Shown here piece after piece: positions 9,193-16,730 of a stretch of DNA of 64,000 nucleotides. The stretch's first letter is position 1. Every line of letters begins with the position of its first letter. This DNA is from Actinomycetes bacterium. GTDB taxonomy: Bacteria > Actinomycetota > Actinomycetes > Actinomycetales > Demequinaceae. The position numbers were made by a program, and so were the translations under genes. The stretch is taken from positions 1 through 64,000 of the forward strand of contig JAEYOR010000020.1 of assembly GCA_023411615.1 (NCBI GenBank), in the 5' to 3' direction. The notes beneath the pieces were generated by a model. The model made no database searches, had not been told where the DNA came from, and saw only the letters and a program-made list of their open reading frames with translations.

Positions 9193-10086
9193 GACTATGC
9201 GGAAGGGTTCAAACCCAGCGTCGTCACCGGTCGAGACTGCGTGCCGTATTTGCAGGGGCCGGCCGGGACTTCTCGGCGGATCCTGAGGCCTGTTCAGGGC
9301 CTCGTGGGTGAAGCTTGCTAGCGCGACCAGGTTCGACACGAAGATGTACAGCGCGATGATGATCGTCTACTTACCGAGACGCCTCACGCGTCGGCGATCT
9401 GGTTCGCTAATGTTTGTTTGAGCGCCGTTCTTCAGCCGCCGGTTCGCGCCTTCGATTTGGTTGCGTCGCTGGGGATAGTAGGCATGCCATTCCGATGTGC
9501 CGTATCGCAGGGCCTCAATTCGCCGACGCCCCACGGCACTTGGGATCGTGGTTGACGAGCGGTTGTTGCACACGCCGGGCGAGCTGAGGGGTACCTGGCT
9601 CAGCGGCAGCGGCACTGCACGCTTTGAGGTGCAGCCCGAATGGTCCTGCCCGTTGCTCCTCCTCAAGGGGCACTGCAACGTGGCGCCCTTGCCTTGTGCC
9701 GCGCACCGGTAGCGCGCCGCCTCGCCATCTCGCATGACTTCTTGGGAGCGCATCAAGTAGACCTCTCGTTCCGCGATACGTCTCCGGTACGTCTCCTCAC
9801 CTATACGGCCAGCTCGAAAGTCCTGAGTCGTACTGCGCAATGCCCCGGGTATGCATGCTCCGTACCAAGCCCCCTCAACAAGCAGCGCACCGCGGTGCTC
9901 GGCCTGAACGCCGAGTTCGTCACTTCGATCGTCACAAATGAGCTTGTAGCCCATGGCGCGCAGCGAGCCCGCAAAGCTTGTCTCCGCGAGCTGCGAGTAG
10001 CCACGATCAACGGTGACCGTTCCCGCCCCAAATCCAACCGCGGCGAGAGATTTGAGCAGCGCAATGGCGTTCGGGCCGGGTGGACG
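9193..10086 (-). pseudogene. truncated transposase remnant with in-frame amber codon
   Basis: From about 10086 leftwards the minus strand encodes the C-terminal part of an actinobacterial transposase-type protein: RPPGPNAIALL, TVTVDRGYSQ, a central LICDDRSDELGVQAEHRGAL block, an arginine-rich helix, and a terminal EWHAYYPQRRNQIEGANRRL block. The N-terminal part is absent; similarity stops where a different gene remnant begins on the other strand. A TAG at 9369-9367 interrupts the frame after RRRVRRLGK, yet the same frame continues with a hydrophobic TIIIALYIFVSNLVALA, typical of the tail of such proteins. The gene is therefore broken at both ends. Family assignment is from remembered motifs, not a search. 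Confidence 0.6.
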
Positions 10087-10104
10087 GCAAAAACGCAACC
10101 GTTC

Positions 10105-10700
10105 GAAACTTCTCAACAGGCATGGGTGTTCGTGCAGGCCACCCTTGACAATTTGCGAGAAGTCAAGACGGTATTGGACCAAAGGCTCCCTGGTTTCGCG
10201 CTCTACTCAATGATTCGACGCTCGATTGAAGCCGCGTCCCTCGCCCTGTGGACGCTCGACCCTCCAGCCGAAGATCTTGCCACGAGGTGCGCTCTTCGCA
10301 TTGTTCACCAGAACATCGACTATGGCCGCGTTCTGCAGACGACGATGAACCAAGGACTAGCGGGACCCCACGGCTTTGTGGCAGGCGAGGCCGCAGATTG
10401 GCACCGAAGGTTGAAGGGCATTAGCTACGCGTGCTTCGAACGCGCAATCAAGACAACGGATGCCATCTCCGTGGTCGATACCGTTCATCCTGCCCACCAA
10501 TCTGAACTCACCCTGTTCGACAGGCTCGAGGTATGGCGTCTACGTAGCGCGGTGACCCACGCATACCGAACAGCTCTTGTACAACTATGGGAGCGCCATC
10601 CTGACGGCGGACTTGGAGAGCCTGCCACTCGAACACCACGAGTAATGACGGGCAACGACTCCCTGGATACCCTCCGGACGGACGCCGCCATCCGAGATCA
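10105..10700 (+). pseudogene. remnant of a hypothetical protein gene
   Basis: On the plus strand about 150 codons from 10105 read like a real helical protein (RLPGFALYSMIRRSIEAAS, ASLALWTLDPP, FDRLEVWRLRSAVTHA), a pattern known from actinobacterial hypothetical proteins that begin by testing for category of response or residence in islands; the function is unknown. The frame stays open much further in both directions, but the 5' part is antisense to the transposase remnant and the part beyond about 10560 loses any protein-like character. I see no start codon with a ribosome binding site at the 5' boundary. Best read as a fragment truncated by the same event that cut the transposase. Confidence 0.35.
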
Positions 10701-10860
10701 CCGCAATCACCCTGGTACGCAAGAAACGCGAATATGCCATGAGGCTGTGTCGCCAGCCCGACCGACCCCACGGGCAGACATGGACTCAAGAGACGACGAC
10801 TACGCCTTGCCGAGTGGCGTGGGAACCAACGCATGCGCGTACCAGTGGTCGAAGAACGTC

Positions 10861-11220
10861 CTAATCGCGGGTTACTGGAACAATGGCGCCAGTGGGCCCG
10901 TCGACCACCGTCCGCTCCCCGAGAGGGTCGTCAAGAGTGACCATCGACGTCGTCACGGGCGCGTCGCATTCTCCACGAACCGCGGGGTCGAGATCGATCG
11001 TGAGGGTCACTTGCTCGCGTGTCTCCGCAATATCAATCGGCGGACTCTGTCCGCACGACGCGTGTACGACCTCGAGTTGCCGCGATACCGGCGAGCCGGT
11101 GGCAGAAACCACGGTCCCATGCTCCGTTAGGCCTGAACGCCATGCGAGGTAACCCATCCCAGCCAGCGCGACTATGGCGACACCCGCGAGCCCCGCGAAC
11201 AAGAACTTTCTCACCCCCAT
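10861..11220 (-). CDS. membrane-anchored hypothetical protein
   Basis: A 119-aa protein with a basic N-terminus (MGVRKFLF), one hydrophobic segment at about residues 7-27, and an extracytoplasmic part with two cysteines (ASCGQ, GECDAP) that could form a disulphide. GAGGAGG lies nine bases before the ATG at 11220, fixing the start against an upstream in-frame GTG. No family recognised. It is transcribed divergently from the secreted metalloprotease gene, with about 220 bases between them, and all three island proteins are exported or anchored, suggesting a related surface function. That link is inference. Confidence 0.65.
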   Translation of the reverse strand: MGVRKFLFAGLAGVAIVALAGMGYLAWRSGLTEHGTVVSATGSPVSRQLEVVHASCGQSPPIDIAETREQVTLTIDLDPAVRGECDAPVTTSMVTLDDPLGERTVVDGPTGAIVPVTRD

Positions 11221-11341
11221 GATGCCTCCTCGCCACACACTCTACTCAAGACAGGTCCTCACGGCTCGGGCAAGTGGCGGCACCAACTTGACCCACCGGT
11301 AACGGCGTTCATGACGCGCGGTGGCTCGGGGTTGCTTCCGA

Positions 11342-11370
11342 TTGACAGGCCTCCGGGCCAGTGCGACTAT
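11342..11370 (+). promoter_or_regulatory. promoter of the metalloprotease operon with a downstream dyad
   Basis: TTGACA at 11342-11347, 17-base spacer, GACTAT at 11365-11370. About 30 bases downstream an inverted repeat TGTCA-ATGG-TGACA (11401-11414) lies in the predicted leader and could be an operator or a hairpin. Confidence 0.5.
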
Positions 11371-11443
11371 CCGAGACAGACAAGTCTTGGGCACGAGAAT
11401 TGTCAATGGTGACAGTTGGGTAGGCCCAAAGTAGGAGGGGGAT

Positions 11444-12028
11444 ATGTCACCCAATCCAGCATTGCCTGCACGCATCAATCTCTTCGTTCAGCGCGCGGTC
11501 GCCCTTGGGCTAATCGCTCTGATTGCCGTTGTGAGCATGGACTACTTCTCACCCCCGGCACGTGCAGCGAGCGCATACGCATGCGGTACCGGAGGCATGG
11601 TCGGGGACTTCAGTGTCAAGTACACGGGCGTGAACTCGACGTGGAGCAACTACTTCACCACAGCACGTGGCCGTTGGAACTCGGCAAACGTCTACGTAAC
11701 GATTTCACACAGTTCCAGTGCCGCTGCGTCGATGACCGCCGCGTCATACTCGGACACTTGGTACGGGCTCTACACGCCAGCATTCTGGGGCGGCAGTTTC
11801 ACGATCAAGGTCAACTCGAGGACGCTTCTCCGGGACGCTCCGTCTGGCAAGTACGAGACGTGGGTGCTAAGCACGTCGACGCATGAGTTGGGCCACTCGC
11901 TGGCATTGCCCGACAATCCTCTCTCATCCACGCCGAACGCGTCGTTGATGAACCACAACCGCGACCGTTCGACTGTTGGCTGGCCCACTGCAGCCGACAA
12001 GGCCAGCGCCGTCGTCTGCCACCACTAA
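11444..12028 (+). CDS. secreted matrixin-like zinc metalloprotease
   Basis: A 194-aa exported protein. Residues 1-42 form a signal peptide (basic start, hydrophobic core VALGLIALIAVVSM, likely cleavage after ARA). The mature part carries the zincin motif HELGHSLALPD (HEXXH plus a third ligand Asp, as in snapalysin rather than the His of matrixins) and a Met-turn candidate SLMNHNRDRS about 20 residues on. The position usually held by Gly in HEXXHXXG is Leu/Ala. RBS AGGAGGGGG is six bases before the ATG. It heads a two-gene operon; the next ORF starts 15 bases downstream. Substrate unknown. The mature domain is very small, near the lower limit for this protease class. Confidence 0.8.
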   Translation: MSPNPALPARINLFVQRAVALGLIALIAVVSMDYFSPPARAASAYACGTGGMVGDFSVKYTGVNSTWSNYFTTARGRWNSANVYVTISHSSSAAASMTAASYSDTWYGLYTPAFWGGSFTIKVNSRTLLRDAPSGKYETWVLSTSTHELGHSLALPDNPLSSTPNASLMNHNRDRSTVGWPTAADKASAVVCHH

Positions 12029-12043
12029 CAGGGGTACCGGATC

Positions 12044-12688
12044 ATGAACAACATCCTCAAGCCGAAGCGGAGCCGTCTCATGCTCGCTTCGATCGCTGGC
12101 TTCGCCGTCATCGCCGCGGGAGTGGCGGGCATCCAGGCTTCGCTGGAACCAGCGGATCCACTTCCCGTGGTAACAATTTCGGCTGACTACCCGCAGTACG
12201 ACTCATCCACCGCCTTGCTGGATGCAGCAGACGCCGTTGTGACAGCGATCGTCATCAAGACAAGGACCGGGCTACTCTACCCGGACGTCGACCCGACGAA
12301 TGGGGATCCGTCTACAAACCCTCAAGCCGGCACGAAGCTCAGTCAAGCCGAGTTGGATGCCATGGCGGTGCCAATCACTATCTCAAGCGTGCGAGTCGTG
12401 GAGTCGTTCGACGGGTCCCTGAAGCCAGGCGACATCGTCGAGGTAAAGCAGCTCGGAGGCACCACCAAGCACGTCGTCGTTCGCGACTCCGAGACAACGT
12501 TCATCTCGGATGCGGCGGCAGACAGTTCTGGTGGACAGGTGCTCCTGTTCCTGGTTAAGACCGACTCTGAGACCTACTCGTTGGCTAACCCCACCCAAGG
12601 TCTCATGACAGTCTCCGACGACATCGCGAGACCCTTGAGCGCGGACGGACTGAAGCCATTTGACCTGGCCTCCCTCTCCGACAGATAG
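12044..12688 (+). CDS. membrane-anchored or secreted hypothetical protein
   Basis: A 214-aa protein with a basic N-terminus and one hydrophobic segment (about residues 13-33, LASIAGFAVIAAGVAGI), followed by an extracytoplasmic domain. The segment SSTALLDAADAVVTAIV and the strand-rich block ISSVRVVESFDGSLKPGDIVEVKQ resemble an uncharacterised beta-barrel-like domain seen in secreted actinobacterial proteins that have DAADAVV-type openings; I cannot name the family. It is cotranscribed with the metalloprotease and ends just before a strong terminator. Possible roles are protease inhibitor, chaperone or substrate; none is demonstrated. Confidence 0.75.
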   Translation: MNNILKPKRSRLMLASIAGFAVIAAGVAGIQASLEPADPLPVVTISADYPQYDSSTALLDAADAVVTAIVIKTRTGLLYPDVDPTNGDPSTNPQAGTKLSQAELDAMAVPITISSVRVVESFDGSLKPGDIVEVKQLGGTTKHVVVRDSETTFISDAAADSSGGQVLLFLVKTDSETYSLANPTQGLMTVSDDIARPLSADGLKPFDLASLSDR

Positions 12689-12695
12689 CGCCAAG

Positions 12696-12745
12696 ATGAC
12701 GACTCAGATCCTCCACGACAGGGGATCTGAGTCGTCATGCCTTTT
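12696..12745 (+). terminator. rho-independent terminator
   Basis: A perfect 16-bp stem, ATGACGACTCAGATCC (12696-12711) with its complement at 12723-12738, an 11-base loop, then TTTT at 12742-12745. It closes the metalloprotease operon. Confidence 0.9.
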
Positions 12746-13914
12746 CGATATTGGAGGTTCGACGGGTCCTAGGAGGAATCGCACGAGTTTTCGCGCCACT
12801 CCTCTTCCTGCCTCCCTTCGCCTCGCTGTTGGAAGAAGTCCCTGCAGGGCGCGGCCGCCGTGCTTTGGTCACGACCAGCGGCACCTGTTGCTGGACCAGC
12901 CGGGCCTTAGCGGCGAGGCGACGCAATACTCCAGTGCGTGCCCCAAATACTGCGCGTTTCGGCTCGGCCGCTGAGAGCGCTCCAGTTAGGCGCGACTTGG
13001 CAGGGGGCGTGCCAATCGATTTGGGGCTGTACTTGCTCGCGAGCCCGAACCCCCGAACTGGTGGTGGGGTTGACGTTCCGGCGCCAGTTGCGGACGGTGA
13101 ATGGGGAGTCTGCGGTTCGCTGCCGCGTCCGACACTGGCCCGGTCATCGGTTTCCGGAAGCTCACCCGCGCGTGCGGGGACAAGCCTGATCGCCGGAAGC
13201 GACAATCTGCCCAGCGGCTGTGGAGCGCAGTCGTGAGCGTTCCACCTCTCCTATTTTGTTGCGTTTCGGCCGTACTCACATGGACCAAGGACACCTGGTA
13301 GTACGCACTCTTCGCGCATCTCCCGGAAGGCGATGCCACCAGCAACTCCGCCGTACGCGCTCTCACTGAGTTCCAACTAACGCGCCAGCATCCTCCTAAA
13401 CGTGGTCGCAGGCAGCGCACTTCTGCGCTCAACACCTCCGACTCGATGCCGGAGGTGGCGGAGCCCGACGATAGGAGCCGAAAAGTCTCCTCACCAAACG
13501 CGCGACGGCCACTTTCGAACTGAATCCATGGCGCGGACTGAAGCCGCAACGACGTGACCGATATCGAGATGAACATGCCTGGGTGGGCGCCAGTTCGACT
13601 CTTCGGTGGAACGCGGCAAGCGCCTACCTCTTTCGTTCCACGCGGCTCATGTTCACGACCCCATCCCCCTCCCCGCGGATGCAGTCTCCGGAACGACTTG
13701 GAGCGTCCCGCCCCAACGCGACGCAGATGGAGTCCCGCCCAGCGATGAGCCCCGACGACCCAGCATTGGCGGACACCCTCCAGGTCGAAGGACTCAAGAT
13801 CGAATTACGACGGACTCAGCCACGCGAACACAGTCCATCACCCCAGGTAGTCGAGAAACGCAAACTTGCCACTTTTCGCGAGACGTATCTGACGCACTTT
13901 CCTGGGCCTCTTCC
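12746..13914. other. long gap with no convincing gene
   Basis: About 1.2 kb without a gene I can support. Several overlapping open frames exist on both strands, but none has a ribosome binding site, recognisable domain or protein-like composition throughout. A Lys/Arg/Ala-rich minus-strand frame (12735-13205) ends exactly inside the terminator stem and may be the decayed 3' end of a gene; I do not count it. The only structured element is the CRISPR-like repeat at 13160-13187. The stretch fits degraded island DNA. Confidence 0.5.
13160..13187. repeat. solitary type I-E CRISPR-like repeat
   Basis: A 28-base segment with the core CCCGCGCGTGCGGGGA resembles the actinobacterial and enterobacterial type I-E consensus, including the palindromic stem CCCGC/GCGGG and an AAGCC end. 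No second copy exists about 61 bases to either side, and no cas genes are in the window, so this is not an array. It may be an eroded remnant or coincidence in GC-rich DNA. Confidence 0.3.
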
Positions 13915-13920
13915 TACGAT
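13915..13920 (+). promoter_or_regulatory. -10 element, probable leaderless promoter of the patatin-like gene
   Basis: TACGAT followed by six bases and the ATG at 13927; no ribosome binding site. Confidence 0.5.
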
Positions 13921-13926
13921 GGCCGT

Positions 13927-14679
13927 ATGACCGCCGATGCCGCATCATCCCCGAGGCTCGGTCTTGCGCTCGGCGGAGGCGGTGCTCTAGGCGCCGCGCA
14001 TGTGGGCGTTCTTGAGGTTCTCAAAGAGCGCGGAATCCGCCCTCACATCGTGGTTGGCACGTCCATTGGGTCTCTCGTCGGTGCCGCGTACGCCGCAGGG
14101 ATGCCGCTCGCCGCCATGAAGGCCCACATGCTCGAGGCGACGTGGTCTGACTTTGGCGCTCTCAACTTCACGCCTGGCTTAGGGATTCTCGATACGGCCG
14201 GGCTCAAGGACTCGATCACGAGGATGGCGGGGACCGAACTTCTCATCGAGGACCTCCCGCTTCGCTATGCGGCGATCGCGGCCGATCTCATCTCCCGCTC
14301 TCCCGTCATCATCGATTCGGGTCCAGTGGCCGACGCCGTGGCCGCCTCGTGCTCGGTGCCAGGGCTGTTCCGCCCTACGCGTCTGGGCGGCCACCTCTTT
14401 GTCGATGGCGGAGTCCTGCAAAATCTGCCGCTCGAATCGGCCTTCTCCCTGGGCGCCGACTACGTGATCGGCGTGCGTCTGGCGCCCGAATGGGATGCAC
14501 TGCCAATCATGCGCACCGCCACTCGCGTCCACGAGTTCGAGATCGGCACCAACGTCACCGTCATCCGCCCGCGCCTTGGTACCCGCTCCCAATGGATCGC
14601 GCGCGATCTGCCCGAACTTGTGCAGTTGGGACGAGAAGCGGCAGAGCGAGACTTACCCGCCGTGATGCCCGCACCCTGA
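13927..14679 (+). CDS. patatin-like phospholipase (RssA-like)
   Basis: A 250-aa patatin-like serine hydrolase. The oxyanion loop is LGLALGGGGALGAAHVGVL at residues 10-28, the nucleophile elbow is GTSIGS near residue 44, and the catalytic Asp is in FVDGGVLQNLP near residue 160, so the Ser-Asp dyad is complete. Family members hydrolyse phospholipids or other acyl esters; the bacterial RssA-like group is poorly defined. The ATG at 13927 is chosen because it follows a leaderless-type -10 element and begins just before the conserved domain, although the frame is open about 320 bases upstream. No signal peptide, so it is probably cytoplasmic or membrane-associated. Confidence 0.9.
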   Translation: MTADAASSPRLGLALGGGGALGAAHVGVLEVLKERGIRPHIVVGTSIGSLVGAAYAAGMPLAAMKAHMLEATWSDFGALNFTPGLGILDTAGLKDSITRMAGTELLIEDLPLRYAAIAADLISRSPVIIDSGPVADAVAASCSVPGLFRPTRLGGHLFVDGGVLQNLPLESAFSLGADYVIGVRLAPEWDALPIMRTATRVHEFEIGTNVTVIRPRLGTRSQWIARDLPELVQLGREAAERDLPAVMPAP

Positions 14680-14682
14680 CCT

Positions 14683-14710
14683 GGGTCCTCGGGGACAACC
14701 CCGACGACCC
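14683..14710 (+). terminator. hairpin after the patatin-like gene
   Basis: GGGTC-CT-CGGGG, loop ACAA, CCCCG-AC-GACCC: two 5-bp helices with a small internal loop, beginning four bases after the stop codon. There is no T-run, so terminator function is likely but unproven. Confidence 0.45.
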
Positions 14711-14795
14711 CCCTCTTGAGATCAGCCGCATGGGTGATACCGCGTGAGCTTTGCCAGCTCTAGCGTGATGGCGATAGAGACTTCAGGGAGTCACC

Positions 14796-15530
14796 ATGCG
14801 GACACGAATCGCAGCGCTAGGCCTCGTCGCAGCCGTCCTTTCACTCACGGCGTGTATGTATACGGGGTCCGGGCCCATGCTCACCAAAGACGACCTCGCC
14901 GGCCATACGACCAACGAGACACGTGATGTCGAGGGGTTTACGGGCATTTCGGTAGGCGGCTACGCGGACCTGACGGTCACCGAAGGTGACGAGTTCAGCG
15001 TGGTGGTCACTACCGATGAGAACCTCCAAGAGCATGTGATCACCCGTGTCAATGGATCCATGCTCGAGATCAATCAGGAGTACTCGTACTTTGGCACCCC
15101 GCCGCGCGTGGCCGTCTCGGTGACGCTGCCAACGCTAGCGAAGGTGTCCCTCAGCGGCTCCTCCGATGCGTCGATTCGGGTGACGAACCCAGAATCCCTC
15201 AAGGTCAATGTCAGTGGTTCCGCGGATGTCGATCTGCGTGCGGATGCCACCGATCTCCGTCTGTCGGTCAGCGGATCCGGCTCGATCACTGCGCATGGGA
15301 CTGTCTCAACCGCAACCCTCTCCGTCTCGGGTTCGGGAGACGTCGTGGGCGAGAACCTCACCGCTCGTGAGGCCACGGTGACGGTGTCCGGCTCAGGCGA
15401 CGTCTCAGTGCGCGCTCGCGAAAGCCTCGACGCGCGGGTGTCTGGTTCGGGCCATGTCACATACTTTGGTGAGCCCGCTGTGTCGCAAGATGTGTCCGGT
15501 TCAGGAAGCGTCGAGCGAGCAGAACAGTGA
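14796..15530 (+). CDS. DUF2807 domain lipoprotein
   Basis: A 244-aa lipoprotein. The lipobox LTAC puts the modified Cys at residue 20. From about residue 45 the protein is a right-handed beta-helix-type DUF2807 domain (GIN domain, once called auto-transporter adhesin head): VEGFTGISVGGYADLTVTEG, then a repeated pattern SGSGxV/SGSADV (VSLSGSSDAS, VNVSGSADV, LSVSGSGSI, LSVSGSGDV, VTVSGSGDV, RVSGSGHV). The role is unknown; it should sit on the outer face of the membrane. GGGAG precedes the ATG. It is a single gene converging with vanY. Confidence 0.9.
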   Translation: MRTRIAALGLVAAVLSLTACMYTGSGPMLTKDDLAGHTTNETRDVEGFTGISVGGYADLTVTEGDEFSVVVTTDENLQEHVITRVNGSMLEINQEYSYFGTPPRVAVSVTLPTLAKVSLSGSSDASIRVTNPESLKVNVSGSADVDLRADATDLRLSVSGSGSITAHGTVSTATLSVSGSGDVVGENLTAREATVTVSGSGDVSVRARESLDARVSGSGHVTYFGEPAVSQDVSGSGSVERAEQ

Positions 15531-15549
15531 TCCGGTCAGTCCGAGGATC

Positions 15550-16626
15550 TCAAGGGGCGGGTGATGCCGGCGGCGACGTCTGCTTGGCCGTGGTGCCGGG
15601 GTCCGCTTCCGGGGTAGACGGCGCCGTAGTCTCGGGGACGTCGACGGCGGTGTCGGAAGGAACGAAGGTGCTCTCGCCTGCCTCCGAGGCGCCATCCGCC
15701 CAGTTCGAGTTGCCGTAGTGACCAATCGCGTTGACACCAGGCGCGTACTCCCAGTGCCAGGGCTCGAACTTACGGAACTTCGCCCAGTCCGGGTTGAAGT
15801 ATCCAAAGGCGGCCGCGTTCTCCTTGAGCCAGTTGAAGGGCTTGCCGGAATCATCGCCGGAGCACAAGTCAAAGGCAAGTCCAAAGCCGTGCATCGACGT
15901 TCCGGGCGACGCAGCGAGGTACCCGCGCAGGGACTTGATACGCGACTGGTCCGCGTAAGAGCGGTAACCACCTTGGATGCACAAATCGCGGCCAAACGCA
16001 GCCTTGAACTGCTCATTCATCTGCGCGAGAGCGATGGCAGCGTCGGCCCGCATCTGCGCGCCTCCCCAAATGGTGCACAGCTGATCGGCCGGCAAATTGC
16101 CGTTGTCAGTTGTGTTGTACGAGGCGGGCGGGAGGCAGTCAGGAAGCGACTCAAGGAGCACATACGGTGTGGCGGCACGCGCGACTGCGAGCGCCTGCGC
16201 CTGGTCATCAACCGACGGCATGTCGACGACAGTGGGGATGAGCTGGGGGCCGTCACCGAGCAATGCGTGGCCAGTGGTGGGCGACTCTCCCACGACGACG
16301 CCGGGGACATTCGCCACCGGGCTCTCATAGGCAACGACGGTGCCCACCACGGGATAGACGACCATCGCCAGCGCGAAGCCACCAAGAACGCCCCCACGTG
16401 CGAACACCTTGCGGCGGCGGTGGGTGGTACGAATCCGGATCTCGCGGGTCTCCGTCAGACGCTTGATTCGGCGAGACACGACGGATCGGGCTTGGGCGGC
16501 TACGTCAGGGTCCAGATGCGCTGCATAGCCCGGGATTTCTCCGCTGAATGGCGAGGCAAACGACTCGTTTGGGGTGGCGGATGTGGGGTCAGTTGCGCGC
16601 CGCGGCAGCGTAGTCTCTGCGGTCAC
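15550..16626 (-). CDS. D-alanyl-D-alanine carboxypeptidase, VanY type (peptidase M15B)
   Basis: A 358-aa single-pass membrane enzyme that removes the terminal D-Ala from peptidoglycan stem peptides. Residues 1-75 are cytoplasmic, a membrane anchor lies at about 78-98, and the M15B domain occupies roughly 190-310. Zn and catalytic motifs are complete: GYRSYADQSRI, SMHGFGLAFDL (SXHXXGXAXD) and EPWHWEY. The tail is a Pro/Thr/Ala-rich disordered stretch. The GTG at 16626 has GGAGGA eight bases upstream and is preferred over an ATG at 16686. Housekeeping cell-wall remodelling is more likely than vancomycin resistance, since no vanHAX genes are nearby. Confidence 0.9.
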   Translation of the reverse strand: MTAETTLPRRATDPTSATPNESFASPFSGEIPGYAAHLDPDVAAQARSVVSRRIKRLTETREIRIRTTHRRRKVFARGGVLGGFALAMVVYPVVGTVVAYESPVANVPGVVVGESPTTGHALLGDGPQLIPTVVDMPSVDDQAQALAVARAATPYVLLESLPDCLPPASYNTTDNGNLPADQLCTIWGGAQMRADAAIALAQMNEQFKAAFGRDLCIQGGYRSYADQSRIKSLRGYLAASPGTSMHGFGLAFDLCSGDDSGKPFNWLKENAAAFGYFNPDWAKFRKFEPWHWEYAPGVNAIGHYGNSNWADGASEAGESTFVPSDTAVDVPETTAPSTPEADPGTTAKQTSPPASPAP

Positions 16627-16730
16627 GCGCGTCCTCCGAGATCGTCCAGCCCCCTGCGCCAGGATCAACGTACGACCCAGCGGCACCGTGCCAGTGTAAC
16701 CAATCCGTTATTTTCGGGCTAGCCCTTGAT

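Noticed and set aside
9640..11130. A 496-codon plus-strand frame in the island
   Set aside because: Its ends are antisense to the transposase remnant and to the anchored protein gene; only the middle part reads like protein, so it is scored as a remnant, not a gene.
13160..13187. CRISPR array
   Set aside because: Only one repeat-like segment; no second copy at the expected spacing and no cas genes.
12735..13205. A 156-codon Lys/Arg-rich minus-strand frame
   Set aside because: No ribosome binding site or recognisable domain; it ends in the terminator stem of another operon and overlaps the CRISPR-like repeat.
12986..13576. A 196-codon minus-strand frame
   Set aside because: Contains the HPRVRG-like artefact from the CRISPR-like repeat on the other strand, no domain and no ribosome binding site.
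8945..13926. Attachment-site direct repeat of the tRNA-Arg 3' end
   Set aside because: Looked for repeats of the T arm and acceptor sequence in the downstream 5 kb and found only a 9-base coincidence near 9328.
15550..16626. Vancomycin-resistance operon around the VanY-type gene
   Set aside because: No vanH, vanA, vanX or vanRS-like genes nearby; it is a common housekeeping carboxypeptidase.
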